This document shows, one piece after another, positions 26,799 to 35,125 of a stretch of 64,000 nt of DNA. This stretch comes from Leptospira soteropolitanensis (GTDB lineage Bacteria; Spirochaetota; Leptospiria; Leptospirales; Leptospiraceae). A program made the position numbers and the translations under genes. Below the pieces are notes generated by a model that worked only from the letters and a program-made list of their open reading frames with translations, had not been told where the DNA came from and searched no databases. Location of the stretch: NCBI RefSeq assembly GCF_026151655.1, contig NZ_JAMQPN010000005.1, positions 124,001 through 188,000 of the forward strand. Reading direction: 5' to 3'. Within the stretch, counting starts at the first letter, position 1, and every line of letters starts with the position of its first letter.

Positions 26799-28439
26799 AT
26801 GATCCAAGCTAGCGGCATTACAGTTTCCTTCGGGAAAAAACCCCTTTTCGAAAACGTCTCCATTAAATTCAAGCCTGGATGCCGTTACGGTCTGATTGGG
26901 GCCAACGGGTCCGGGAAATCGACCTTTATGAAGGTTTTAGCCGGTATTTTGCAGCCTACAGCCGGTTCTGTCGTTGTAGACAAAGACAAGAAGGTTGGAT
27001 ACCTCAAACAGGACCACTACGAATACGAAAATGAGACCGTTCTTGGTACCGTCCTACGGGGAAATCCAGAACTTTGGAATGTCATGACCGAAAGGGATGC
27101 TATCTATTCCAAAGAAGAAATGACAGATGAAGACGGAATGCGTATCTCCGAAATTGAGGAAATATTTGCTGATATGGGAGGGTACGAAGCTGAATCTGTA
27201 GCCGGAGAACTTCTAGAAGGACTAGGAATCCCTACATCCGCCCACAACCGACCATTGAATTTTCTTACGGGTGGATTCAAACTCCGCGTTCTTCTCGCTC
27301 AAGTTTTATTTTTAAAACCAGATGTTCTCCTTCTGGATGAACCAACCAACCACTTAGATATCAAAACCATCCATTGGTTAGAAGAACTTCTCATCAATTA
27401 CGAAGGTGTGGTCATTGTGATTTCCCACGACCGTCACTTCATCAACTCCGTTTCCACGCATATTGCCGATTTAGATTATAATACCATCCGTATGTTCCCA
27501 GGGAATTATGATGACTTTATGATTGCCGCAGAACAAACTCGTGAACAGTTAATGAGTGATAGCAAACGTGCCAAAGAAAAAATCGCTGACTTACAAGAGT
27601 TTGTTTCCAGATTTTCTGCGAACGCAAGTAAATCCAAACAAGCAACTTCCCGCCAAAAGATGATCGAAAAAATCAAAGCTGATATGGTGGATGTAAAACC
27701 ATCTTCCAGGGTAGCACCTTACATTCGTTTTAAGGCAAAACGAACGCTAGGAAAGGATGTGTTCGAAGCAATCAACATCTCCAAGGCTTATGATGGGAAA
27801 CCAGTCATTAAAGATTTTAGTACATCTATCACAAAAGGCGAAAAAGTTGGGATCGTAGGTACGAACGGAGTTGGTAAAACAACCCTACTCAAAATGTTAT
27901 TAAAAAAATTAGAGCCAGATTCTGGTCAGGTAAAATGGGGAGATTCTGTAGAAACTTCCTTTTTTCCACAAGACCACCGCGAAGCGATGGAACCTGATGC
28001 AGATACACTTGTGGAATGGCTGTTACGAAATTCGCCTCAAGGAACAGAAGTCCAAGAAATTCGTGCGATCCTTGGACGAATGCTTTTTTCAGGTGATATG
28101 GCAAACAAATCAACTACAGTTCTTTCTGGAGGTGAAAAATCAAGGATGATCATTGGTAAAATGATCCTTGCAGGAGACAATGTCATTGCTCTTGACGAAC
28201 CAACAAACCACTTGGATTTAGAAACGATTGAAGCTCTCAACTACGCCTTATCTTTGTTTGACGGAACAGTTATCCTTGTTTCCCATGATAGGGAATTTAT
28301 TTCCTCGCTTTGTACAAGAATCATCGAAGTGACTCCTGAAGGGATCAAAGATTTCAAAGGAAATTACGAAGAATTTTTGGAACGGGAAGGAAACGATTTT
28401 TACAAACGACTTACCGGCGGTGCCATTCTCACTACTTAA
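26799..28439 (+). CDS. ybiT: ABC-F family ATPase, YbiT type
   Basis: A 546-residue soluble protein with two ABC cassettes: Walker A GANGSGKST (~32) and GTNGVGKTT (~349), each with DEPTNHLD. The linker carries LQEFVSRFSANASKSKQATS, strongly like E. coli YbiT. ABC-F proteins bind the ribosomal E site and help stalled or early elongation. ATG 26799 lies 50 bases from the start of the OmpA operon on the other strand. Its stop overlaps the stop of the convergent gene in the sequence TTAA, leaving no room for a terminator between the two. Confidence 0.9.
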   Translation: MIQASGITVSFGKKPLFENVSIKFKPGCRYGLIGANGSGKSTFMKVLAGILQPTAGSVVVDKDKKVGYLKQDHYEYENETVLGTVLRGNPELWNVMTERDAIYSKEEMTDEDGMRISEIEEIFADMGGYEAESVAGELLEGLGIPTSAHNRPLNFLTGGFKLRVLLAQVLFLKPDVLLLDEPTNHLDIKTIHWLEELLINYEGVVIVISHDRHFINSVSTHIADLDYNTIRMFPGNYDDFMIAAEQTREQLMSDSKRAKEKIADLQEFVSRFSANASKSKQATSRQKMIEKIKADMVDVKPSSRVAPYIRFKAKRTLGKDVFEAINISKAYDGKPVIKDFSTSITKGEKVGIVGTNGVGKTTLLKMLLKKLEPDSGQVKWGDSVETSFFPQDHREAMEPDADTLVEWLLRNSPQGTEVQEIRAILGRMLFSGDMANKSTTVLSGGEKSRMIIGKMILAGDNVIALDEPTNHLDLETIEALNYALSLFDGTVILVSHDREFISSLCTRIIEVTPEGIKDFKGNYEEFLEREGNDFYKRLTGGAILTT

Positions 28440-29461
28440 AATTGAACCTGCAGGGAAAGGTTGATCGACTGAATCTCTTTCCCTGCCATTAATTCCGTCA
28501 CTAAACTGTATTTTCCTAAACCAATTTGTAAGCCCAAACTGCCATACCCAAAACCGGATCTATGGTTGTGCCTCGTTGAAAGTCGAATTCCTATAGCACT
28601 AGGAACAGAACCAAAATCATCTGGATTTGCCCTAGTAGAAATAGCAGCAAATCGACTTGCCTCTATGGCAGTATAACCATGATTATATACGAATCCAATT
28701 CCTGGAATGATAGAGAAAAAATCAATTGTATAGTTGTATTTCAAATCCAAAGACCCAGATACAATTCTTGACTCGTAAAACAAATCGTTTTGACCAATCC
28801 AACGGCGTTTATCTCCATCAATTCTAATTTGGGTAGGTCTTCTATCATACGAACTTAGATAAAGATCTTGGTTGGTTTGGAAAACTCCCAATCCAAAGGA
28901 AAACCCAGAATCAAGTGGGAAATATCGAAAAACAGCACCATAATTGAAAACTCTTCCCCGAACATCGGTGTTTCTAATTTTTACAAATGGTACATTGGCT
29001 TCTCTAAACTCATATGGGAAAAAATGGGTAGTTAGGTTCCACTGTTTTGCAAAAGCTCCATCCAACCATTGCCCTAAGTTGGCCGTAAAACTGAGTGAAG
29101 GTGATGCAGCTGCCCCTTTTTTTGGTAGTGTCCTAAGTTCCGAATTTTCGTAATAAAAGTCTCTGGCCTTTTCTTGTCCCTGCGAAATAGTATAACCAAG
29201 TCCCATTCGGTATCCTTGTACCTTAATGCCACCAGACTGGTTCGAATTCAAATTCTGTAAGACAGCATTATCACCCATTGATCGAAGAAATCCATTGGTA
29301 TAAATTTTATCGAATACGGGTTCTGCAAAATTTCCTAATAATTGGTATTCGCTCGGAATATTAGAACACTCACCACCTAAACAGAGAACCTGTGCCTCAA
29401 TGCGGTTCCCAATCAAGGGGATTGCCAAACTTAAAATGAAAATAGAGAATAAAAATCTCAT
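28436..29461 (-). CDS. Putative outer-membrane beta-barrel protein
   Basis: A 341-residue protein with a signal peptide (~1-24, ending at IEAQ). The mature part has repeated amphipathic strands with aromatic ends, e.g. GFGYGSLGLQIGLGKYSLVT and the terminal INLSLQVQF, which ends in Phe as barrel proteins commonly do. I recognise no specific family; it may belong to a spirochaete surface-protein group. It is convergent with the ABC-F gene with which it shares the TTAA of both stop codons. It stands alone. Confidence 0.65.
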   Translation of the reverse strand: MRFLFSIFILSLAIPLIGNRIEAQVLCLGGECSNIPSEYQLLGNFAEPVFDKIYTNGFLRSMGDNAVLQNLNSNQSGGIKVQGYRMGLGYTISQGQEKARDFYYENSELRTLPKKGAAASPSLSFTANLGQWLDGAFAKQWNLTTHFFPYEFREANVPFVKIRNTDVRGRVFNYGAVFRYFPLDSGFSFGLGVFQTNQDLYLSSYDRRPTQIRIDGDKRRWIGQNDLFYESRIVSGSLDLKYNYTIDFFSIIPGIGFVYNHGYTAIEASRFAAISTRANPDDFGSVPSAIGIRLSTRHNHRSGFGYGSLGLQIGLGKYSLVTELMAGKEIQSINLSLQVQF

Positions 29462-29501
29462 AATGCCAAATAGGTTTATTAAATGATAAATCTAACCTTT
29501 G

Positions 29502-30098
29502 TTACTTTTTATGAGAAAGCCAATCCAAAAAAAGATCCATAGCCTTTTTTCTGTGAGAGACTGTATTTTTTTCCGATTCAGGAACCTGGGAAAATCGTTT
29601 TTCGAAGGGAGGGTAGAAAAAAATGGGATCGTACCCAAATCCATATTTACCTTCTTCGTCATAATCAGTACAAATCAGACCATCCACTCGGCCTTCAAAA
29701 GAAACGGCATGAGTTCCATCTACATAACTTACCACACAACTATAATAAGCATCACGATTCTTATTAGCACCTAATCTTTGTAAAAGGAAAAGAGCACGGT
29801 CTTTGTCGCTAAGTCCTGGACCTCCGAATCGTGCTGAATACACCCCCGGTTCTCCACCGAGGGCCGGAACTGAAATTCCTGAATCATCAGCAAAGGAAGG
29901 AAGACCGGTCAGTCGAAAAAGTTCTTTTGATTTGATAAATGAATTACCAGTAAATGAGGTTTCTGTTTCTTCTGGTGCGAAGTTGATTCCTAAGTCTTTC
30001 GGAAGAACAACATCATACCCATAAGGGGAAAGCAACATTTGCATTTCCTTCCATTTGTGTAAACTGCCGGAAGCAAATGCTAAAGTTTTTTTTGTCAG
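29502..30098 (-). CDS. rdgB: Non-canonical purine NTP pyrophosphatase, probable CTG start
   Basis: RdgB/HAM1 hydrolyses dITP, dXTP and ITP to keep deaminated purines out of DNA and RNA. Core residues are DDSGISVPALGGEPGVYSARFGG and YGFGYDPIFFYPPF. Starting at ATG 30044 gives only 180 residues and removes the conserved N-terminus; translating further back gives LTKKTLAFASGSLHKWKEMQ, the family's nucleotide-binding strand. No ATG, GTG or TTG lies in frame upstream. The plausible start is CTG 30098, with GAGGA nine bases before it and an overlap with the STAS stop (CTGA), making 198 residues, the normal length. This start is an inference. Confidence 0.85.
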   Translation of the reverse strand: MTKKTLAFASGSLHKWKEMQMLLSPYGYDVVLPKDLGINFAPEETETSFTGNSFIKSKELFRLTGLPSFADDSGISVPALGGEPGVYSARFGGPGLSDKDRALFLLQRLGANKNRDAYYSCVVSYVDGTHAVSFEGRVDGLICTDYDEEGKYGFGYDPIFFYPPFEKRFSQVPESEKNTVSHRKKAMDLFLDWLSHKK

Positions 30099-30454
30099 TG
30101 GGAGTCTTCCTCGTCGAGTTGAAAGCCTTCCATAGCAGAAGATAAATCAGGGAAAATTTCAAATACTTTGTCGAGCATTGTAATTTCAAAAAGTTGTATC
30201 AAATCCTCATCAACAACTATTACCTTGATATCGCCATTCATCGGCTTTAATTTACGTTTGGTGGCGACGAAAATTCCAAGTGCAGTGGAACAAATATGAT
30301 GAACTTTCGTTAGATCCAGAATGATTTTTTTAACAGAACTTTGAGTGAGTTTCGAAAGTTCCTTTTCAATTTCATCGGAATCAACCTTGAGGATGGCCCC
30401 AGAAAATTTAATAATCCTTATGTCATCCTTGACTTGAACATCCATTCGATTCAA
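30095..30454 (-). CDS. STAS-domain anti-anti-sigma factor-like protein
   Basis: A 119-residue single STAS domain. Residues ~40-80 hold KKIILDLTKVHHICSTALGIF, matching the SpoIIAA/RsbV phosphorylation loop, where Ser in ICSTALG is the likely phosphoacceptor. It probably switches partners with an anti-sigma kinase or another regulator according to its phosphorylation, reversed by SpoIIE phosphatases, three of which are in this window. It starts immediately after the comF stop and is translationally linked to rdgB. Partner unknown. Confidence 0.85.
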   Translation of the reverse strand: MNRMDVQVKDDIRIIKFSGAILKVDSDEIEKELSKLTQSSVKKIILDLTKVHHICSTALGIFVATKRKLKPMNGDIKVIVVDEDLIQLFEITMLDKVFEIFPDLSSAMEGFQLDEEDSH

Positions 30455-31129
30455 TCACCCCCCACTTAACAGTAGAACAACGCAAGTCACCTTTCTTGCC
30501 CCGGCCAATTTGTATAGCCTAGCAATTTCGTTTACAGTGGCGCCCGTCGTAAATATATCATCTACAATGAGAACATGAAGTCCCTCAATGATTCTATCAC
30601 TTTTTATGAATCCGAAGGCCTTTTTTGCATGAAAAAAACGCTTTTCGTATCCTTGGGAAGACTGTTTGTCCGCTGAAACCTTACACAAACTAGTATCTTC
30701 CCTGATTTTCCATAGCCGCGTCCATCTAGCTAGAAGGGCGTAGGAAGAATGATAAGGCCTTGGTCCACTTTTTAATGAGGACGGAACTAAGCTGACAAGG
30801 TCTGGCGGATCATTTTTTAGATCGTGTGCAAGGAACCTATGTCCCAAACAAAAGTATTTCGCAAGAGAACGTTCGTTTTCAAACTTCAAAGATTGGAAAA
30901 GACCCTTCTCAAATTTCCCCCGCCTTTGTAAATAGAAGACCTGGTCGTAAAAGACAAATCGGTCCAAGGGGTTTTTCATCCGGTTTGTTTTTAAATTTTG
31001 TTTTTGAGGAAGATAGTGTTGTTTCGTACAAAACTTACAGACGGACAAGAGTTCGGAAAAGAAATCAATCCTACCGCAACTGACACAAGGCTTTGGGAAA
31101 ATGAAGGACAAAAAAGAAACCCCTCTCAT
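30455..31129 (-). CDS. ComF family phosphoribosyltransferase-like protein
   Basis: A 224-residue ComF-family protein. The N-terminal zinc motif (CVSCGRIDFFSELLSVCKFC, ~16-35) and the PRPP-loop VDDIFTTGATVNEIA (~192) are complete. ComF/GntX proteins support DNA uptake in competent bacteria and are widespread elsewhere with unclear roles. ATG 31129 lies in the loop of a strong hairpin with a T-rich tail (31116-31144), so the upstream terminator overlaps the start of this gene. The STAS gene begins directly after its stop. Confidence 0.88.
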   Translation of the reverse strand: MRGVSFLSFIFPKPCVSCGRIDFFSELLSVCKFCTKQHYLPQKQNLKTNRMKNPLDRFVFYDQVFYLQRRGKFEKGLFQSLKFENERSLAKYFCLGHRFLAHDLKNDPPDLVSLVPSSLKSGPRPYHSSYALLARWTRLWKIREDTSLCKVSADKQSSQGYEKRFFHAKKAFGFIKSDRIIEGLHVLIVDDIFTTGATVNEIARLYKLAGARKVTCVVLLLSGG

Positions 31130-31144
31130 ATCGAAAGGGGTTTC
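31110..31144 (-). terminator. Intrinsic terminator overlapping the comF start
   Basis: On the minus strand GAAACCCCT (31144-31136) pairs with AGGGGTTTC (31124-31116), loop 11 bases, followed by TTTTT. It ends transcription of the OmpL47-repeat gene. The ATG of comF (31129-31127) is in the loop and its first codons form the right arm and T-run, so comF would need read-through or its own start. Confidence 0.7.
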
Positions 31145-31181
31145 TACCGCAAATGAGCGGTTCTAGTTTTTTTTAATAGAA

Positions 31182-32255
31182 TTACTTAGCAGGGGTAGTT
31201 GCTTGTGGAGCTTCTACTTTTGTTTCCTCAGCTGATTTTTGGATCGTAGATGTTGGAGGAGTTAAATCCACAGTGAGCTTTACTTCCACGACATCGGATT
31301 GGTTTCCAACATTATCAACCGCCATAGCTTTAATGACGTGATCACCTTGTGTTTCAATGGCAATTGCTTCCACATAAGGTTTGTATTCTTCTTCGTCAAT
31401 TTTTACTAAAACTTTTTTGATACCGGATTCTTTATCAGTAGCATTTACGTAGAATACGTTTCCTTTTCTTTGGAAGTTTTTTCCATTGATATCCACTAAC
31501 GGGAAAGAAGGTACGATTTCAATGGTTGGTTTTACATCGTCTACGGTAATGATGATGGAAGATTCAGGAGAAGAATTTCCAGATTTATCTGTAGCGGAAT
31601 ACTTAACTACATTTGCTCCACCGTTCTCTAACTTGATTGGATCAGCATATACTTTTGCAGCTTCTTGGTTGATGCTGAATTGTACTTTTTCAACACCTGT
31701 TTGTTGGTCTTCTGCAACAAGAGTATAAGTATTATTTTTGGAAGCGAAAGGAACGCCATCTAATACAAAGAATTGTTCTTGGGGGACTAAATTGACTCTT
31801 GGAGCAGTATTATCCACATGAACCACAAGGATTTTCGGAGTTTCAGCATTTCCTACTTTATCCACAGAACGATAGTAAATTTCAGTAAGACCTTCTTCAG
31901 CAAGACGGATCGGTTGAGTGTATTTTCTGTATTCGCCATTTTTTGGCTTCCACTCAATAAAATCAATTGTAGATGATTCATCTTTTGCATCTAATGAGAA
32001 TGAAGTTTTGCTAGTAATGAAAAGAGCAGACGCATCAGAAGTAGAAGCTCCTGATTCTTTTTTGTCACCCAAGATGTCTTTTACAGTTGTCTCAACTTTA
32101 TCAACACCGTCTTTGGCTTGAGTAGAGGTAGATTCTGTTTTTGTGATTGCCTGGTCTTTTGTGGAAGTAGTGGCTTTTGGTGCAGCAACTTGTGCTGTGA
32201 TTTGGCCTGCGAAAGTAATAGTCAGTATGGCCAAAAGGTATTTGTGCGCCTGCAT
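31182..32255 (-). CDS. OmpL47-type repeat envelope protein
   Basis: A 357-residue exported protein with a signal peptide (~1-22, ending ITAQ). A Ser/Thr/Lys-rich stretch (~24-70) is followed by three ~85-residue repeats: each has a strand like RKYTQPIRLAEEGLTEIYYRSVDKVGN, the later two with DNTAPRVNL and DDVKPTIEI-type links. This is the OmpL47 repeat seen in Leptospira surface proteins, some of which bind host matrix. It may be in the outer membrane or periplasm. It has a good ribosome site (AAGGAG). A strong terminator lies 38 bases after the stop. Confidence 0.83.
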   Translation of the reverse strand: MQAHKYLLAILTITFAGQITAQVAAPKATTSTKDQAITKTESTSTQAKDGVDKVETTVKDILGDKKESGASTSDASALFITSKTSFSLDAKDESSTIDFIEWKPKNGEYRKYTQPIRLAEEGLTEIYYRSVDKVGNAETPKILVVHVDNTAPRVNLVPQEQFFVLDGVPFASKNNTYTLVAEDQQTGVEKVQFSINQEAAKVYADPIKLENGGANVVKYSATDKSGNSSPESSIIITVDDVKPTIEIVPSFPLVDINGKNFQRKGNVFYVNATDKESGIKKVLVKIDEEEYKPYVEAIAIETQGDHVIKAMAVDNVGNQSDVVEVKLTVDLTPPTSTIQKSAEETKVEAPQATTPAK

Positions 32256-32319
32256 TTGTATAAGTCTCCTTTTTACAGATAAAACATATATATCCCCCTT
32301 CTAAGGAATTATTGTCAAC

Positions 32320-32961
32320 ATGATTGCGCTAAGAAACTTAAGGAAACTCGCACTTTTTCTTTTCTTATTTGGAATGGTTCCGAATTGGGGCGAGAGCGGG
32401 ATTTGGCGGGAAATACTCCTCGAAAACTTTGAATTATCCAATTACAACCAAGGAAACTTGCGTACTAAATTAGAAAAAGGTACAAAACTTCCTGAAATTT
32501 CCCTTTCTAGCAATTTTACAGCGCCTATTCCGGGTTCCAAACAAGCATTAGTGCTTCGGATTCCCAAGGACGCAAATTTTCCTTTTTCATTGTATTTTCC
32601 GAAACCCATCGAAGTGAATGCATTTATCAAAGAAATCACCATTCCCATTTATTCATCACAATCCAACGGGAACCTAACACTGATCATAGAATCGCAAGAT
32701 GCGGAGGTAAGACAATTAAACCTCACTTCGCTAAATTATAGAGGTTGGAAAACCATTACCGTATCCATATCAAAAAATTTTGATCAAAATGATCGTGTTT
32801 TTCTTCAAAAAAGCTCTATCAGAATTCTTGGATTTTTCTATCTTCCTTATGAAAACAATGACCCGAACCAAGAGGTCCTGATTGCCATCGATGATATAAC
32901 TGCCATTGTGCGAGATAAATATAGGCCTCTTCGCAACAAAGAAATCCTTCTTGAAGATTGA
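32320..32961 (+). CDS. FlaA-family flagellar outer-layer-like protein
   Basis: A 213-residue exported protein with a signal peptide (~1-25). The core resembles FlaA, the sheath protein of spirochaete periplasmic flagella: FIKEITIPIYSSQSNGNLTL, then LNYRGWKTITVSISKNFDQ and IRILGFFYLPYENNDP...IDDITAIVRDKY (the GWK, GF and DD(I) positions agree). It is shorter than FlaA1 (~300) and nearer FlaA2. Whether it is a true sheath subunit or a relative is uncertain, since no flagellar gene is adjacent. It is divergent from the OmpL47-repeat gene. Confidence 0.7.
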   Translation: MIALRNLRKLALFLFLFGMVPNWGESGIWREILLENFELSNYNQGNLRTKLEKGTKLPEISLSSNFTAPIPGSKQALVLRIPKDANFPFSLYFPKPIEVNAFIKEITIPIYSSQSNGNLTLIIESQDAEVRQLNLTSLNYRGWKTITVSISKNFDQNDRVFLQKSSIRILGFFYLPYENNDPNQEVLIAIDDITAIVRDKYRPLRNKEILLED

Positions 32962-33038
32962 ATTTTCAGACCGATGGATGGATCCTTCTGTTAAAAAAAC
33001 TCTTTTCTTCATAACCTCATGACCGAACCTGATCCTAA

Positions 33039-33494
33039 ATGGAAATGGAACTGTCCCTAGAACAATACGAAACCCTGCTAAAGCTAGTGTATATGGGCGA
33101 CTGGGTCATTTCTACCCTGCAAGCCAAAGATCGTTCTGAAGATGAGCCTGACACAGACTCTCGGTTTGCCGATGTGGTACGTCATGTTTTTGCTCAAGCG
33201 GACCATGCTGGTCTTGGTAACATTGTCCAAATTGACCAAAACAATGGAGAGCCGTATTTGACCAGGGAATTTGAGGAAGAAAGTGGACTCGTAGATATCT
33301 TAGAAGACTACGAGGACGAAGTATTCTGGCAAGCTCTCATCGAAAGACTTGCTCATAGAGATTTTCTTCGTCATTACGGAGAAACAGCCATCTCCCAAAT
33401 GGCAATCGAAGAACGGATCGAAAAAGAAACGCCTTTTCATGACAAATGGGCCCAAGAGTTTCATGAAAACGGTTTGGAAAATATAAAAATCTAA
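33039..33494 (+). CDS. Acidic hypothetical protein
   Basis: A 151-residue acidic, likely soluble protein without signal peptide or membrane segment. It has three helical blocks, with SLEQYETLLKLVYMGDWVIS at the start and FWQALIERLAHRDFLRHYG near residue 105. No family recognised. ATG 33039 and ATG 33045 are both possible. An overlapping 13-codon reading frame begins at 33019 in another frame and ends inside this gene; I do not call it. It is convergent with the 33596-35125 gene. Confidence 0.7.
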   Translation: MEMELSLEQYETLLKLVYMGDWVISTLQAKDRSEDEPDTDSRFADVVRHVFAQADHAGLGNIVQIDQNNGEPYLTREFEEESGLVDILEDYEDEVFWQALIERLAHRDFLRHYGETAISQMAIEERIEKETPFHDKWAQEFHENGLENIKI

Positions 33495-33595
33495 TCCCTC
33501 TATCCTTATTAGTCGTCCTGCGAAAACAAAGCCCCTAAAAACACTAAACTCTCTGTTAGGCGAACATATAAAGAGTTCAAACTTTCTAAATGATC

Positions 33596-35125
33596 CTATT
33601 TCTGTTTTATTTTAGGCCAAAGCAATTTATCTTCTCGTTCTTTTTTTCGATTCATTGATTCACTAAGTCTTGTGCGTAAAATAAATTCAATTTGGTCTTT
33701 TGTCTGAAAAGGCAACTGCTCCGCATTAGAAATATTTCCGAGGTCTCTTAACAAAAGCTGGATCGATTCAAAAGCTTTTTCATTTAGAAAATCACCATTT
33801 GCCGGTAAACTTGTAATTCGATTCCAAGTTTTGATCGCATCCGTTTGAAGTTTAGAATCTTTGCGTGTATTTCCCGCTTCCCAAAGAATCCTTCCTTTTT
33901 CAAAGTATCCATCTTTGATCCTATATCCTTTCGGTGTTTTTGCAATCAGCGTGTCTAAAATTTCAACTCTCTTTTTGGAATAGGCTTCCTCCACATCCTT
34001 GGGCGCGAAGAGTTTCTTTTCTGCTAATAACTTTTTGTATTTTTCGGACATTCTTCGCAAAGTTTCATAACGAAGAGTTTGTTTTTGTTCAGGGGTTGCT
34101 AGTTTTAAGTATTCTTTTGCCTGAAAGTATTGTTCGAGAGCTCTGCCTTGAATTTCATAAATGTTTTCAATAGTAAAAAGAATCTCTGTGCCGGTATTCG
34201 TTCCTAAGTTCTCTGATAGTGCTGCCATCATTTGTCTAAGGAAATCTTCTTTGTTTAGATTTTCTTGAAAGTAATCAATAGCAAAGTAACTGGGATCACT
34301 ACTAAAAGGATAGGCTAATCTTTGTAAGTTTTCGTAATATAAATCTCTAACAAAAAAACTTAGATCCCCTTTATCAGGATCATATCCCATAAACCGAGAG
34401 ATAAACTCATCTAATTGTTTTTCTTTCTTTTGTTTGAGTGTCTTATCTAAATAACGAATACGATCTCCTTGAGGCATTGTCAGCGGAGACTTTGGTTCTG
34501 CTTCCCCTTCTTTAGAAATTCTCATCGTAATCGGAGGAGAGGATTCATCTCCTTTTCTAAATTCTTCTATGATCCGGTTTCGTTCTTTGTGAACAAATAA
34601 ATTGTCTTCTGCGCTTTCTATATCAACACGAAAAGGATCACGGATTCCTTTTACCGTTGGAAAAACATCTTTAACGATAATATCTTCATAATCACGATTT
34701 CTTTTGATGTAAGAATCCGCCACTCCAGAGTTTTCATTGATCTGGTCGTAATCATTTTTGAATTGTTTCCGTAAGGATGATGTACCTTCCAGATCCTTAA
34801 CTAATTCTTCCCATTGGCTCCCTTTATACTTACCTTTGGAAAATCCATTCCCTTCTCCATCCTCTCCGGTCTCTCCTTCACCTGGCTCATCGGAAGTTTC
34901 TGCATTTCCAGTTTCCCCACCGATTTTTCCAAAATTCATCTGAAAAGAGAGCTCTTTTCCTTCTTCTTGCCCATAAATCCAGGCCGGACCACAAAGGACT
35001 TTGTGATAAGGCGAATCTGCATTGTTGAATGAATATATAATTAATGTTATATGGAAGATAATAGAAATATAGAGAGCAATATAGAATCTACTTTCAAAGA
35101 GGGCTTTAAGGATTCCTTTTCGCAT
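33596..35125 (-). CDS. Membrane-anchored hypothetical protein downstream of lnt
   Basis: A 509-residue protein I cannot name. Residues ~13-36 form an N-terminal membrane anchor. A Gly/Glu-rich stretch (GGETGNAETSDEPGEGETGED, ~70-90) is followed by a mostly helical, charged domain (~110-509) with TPR-like spacing near the end. It should be periplasmic with an N-terminal anchor. Its start lies inside the last 20 bases of the lnt gene, so the two genes are coupled. Possible role in lipoprotein handling is inferred only from this link. Confidence 0.7.
   Translation of the reverse strand: MRKGILKALFESRFYIALYISIIFHITLIIYSFNNADSPYHKVLCGPAWIYGQEEGKELSFQMNFGKIGGETGNAETSDEPGEGETGEDGEGNGFSKGKYKGSQWEELVKDLEGTSSLRKQFKNDYDQINENSGVADSYIKRNRDYEDIIVKDVFPTVKGIRDPFRVDIESAEDNLFVHKERNRIIEEFRKGDESSPPITMRISKEGEAEPKSPLTMPQGDRIRYLDKTLKQKKEKQLDEFISRFMGYDPDKGDLSFFVRDLYYENLQRLAYPFSSDPSYFAIDYFQENLNKEDFLRQMMAALSENLGTNTGTEILFTIENIYEIQGRALEQYFQAKEYLKLATPEQKQTLRYETLRRMSEKYKKLLAEKKLFAPKDVEEAYSKKRVEILDTLIAKTPKGYRIKDGYFEKGRILWEAGNTRKDSKLQTDAIKTWNRITSLPANGDFLNEKAFESIQLLLRDLGNISNAEQLPFQTKDQIEFILRTRLSESMNRKKEREDKLLWPKIKQK

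Noticed and set aside
33019..33060. A 13-codon frame overlapping the start of the acidic protein.
   Set aside because: No ribosome site and too short to support.
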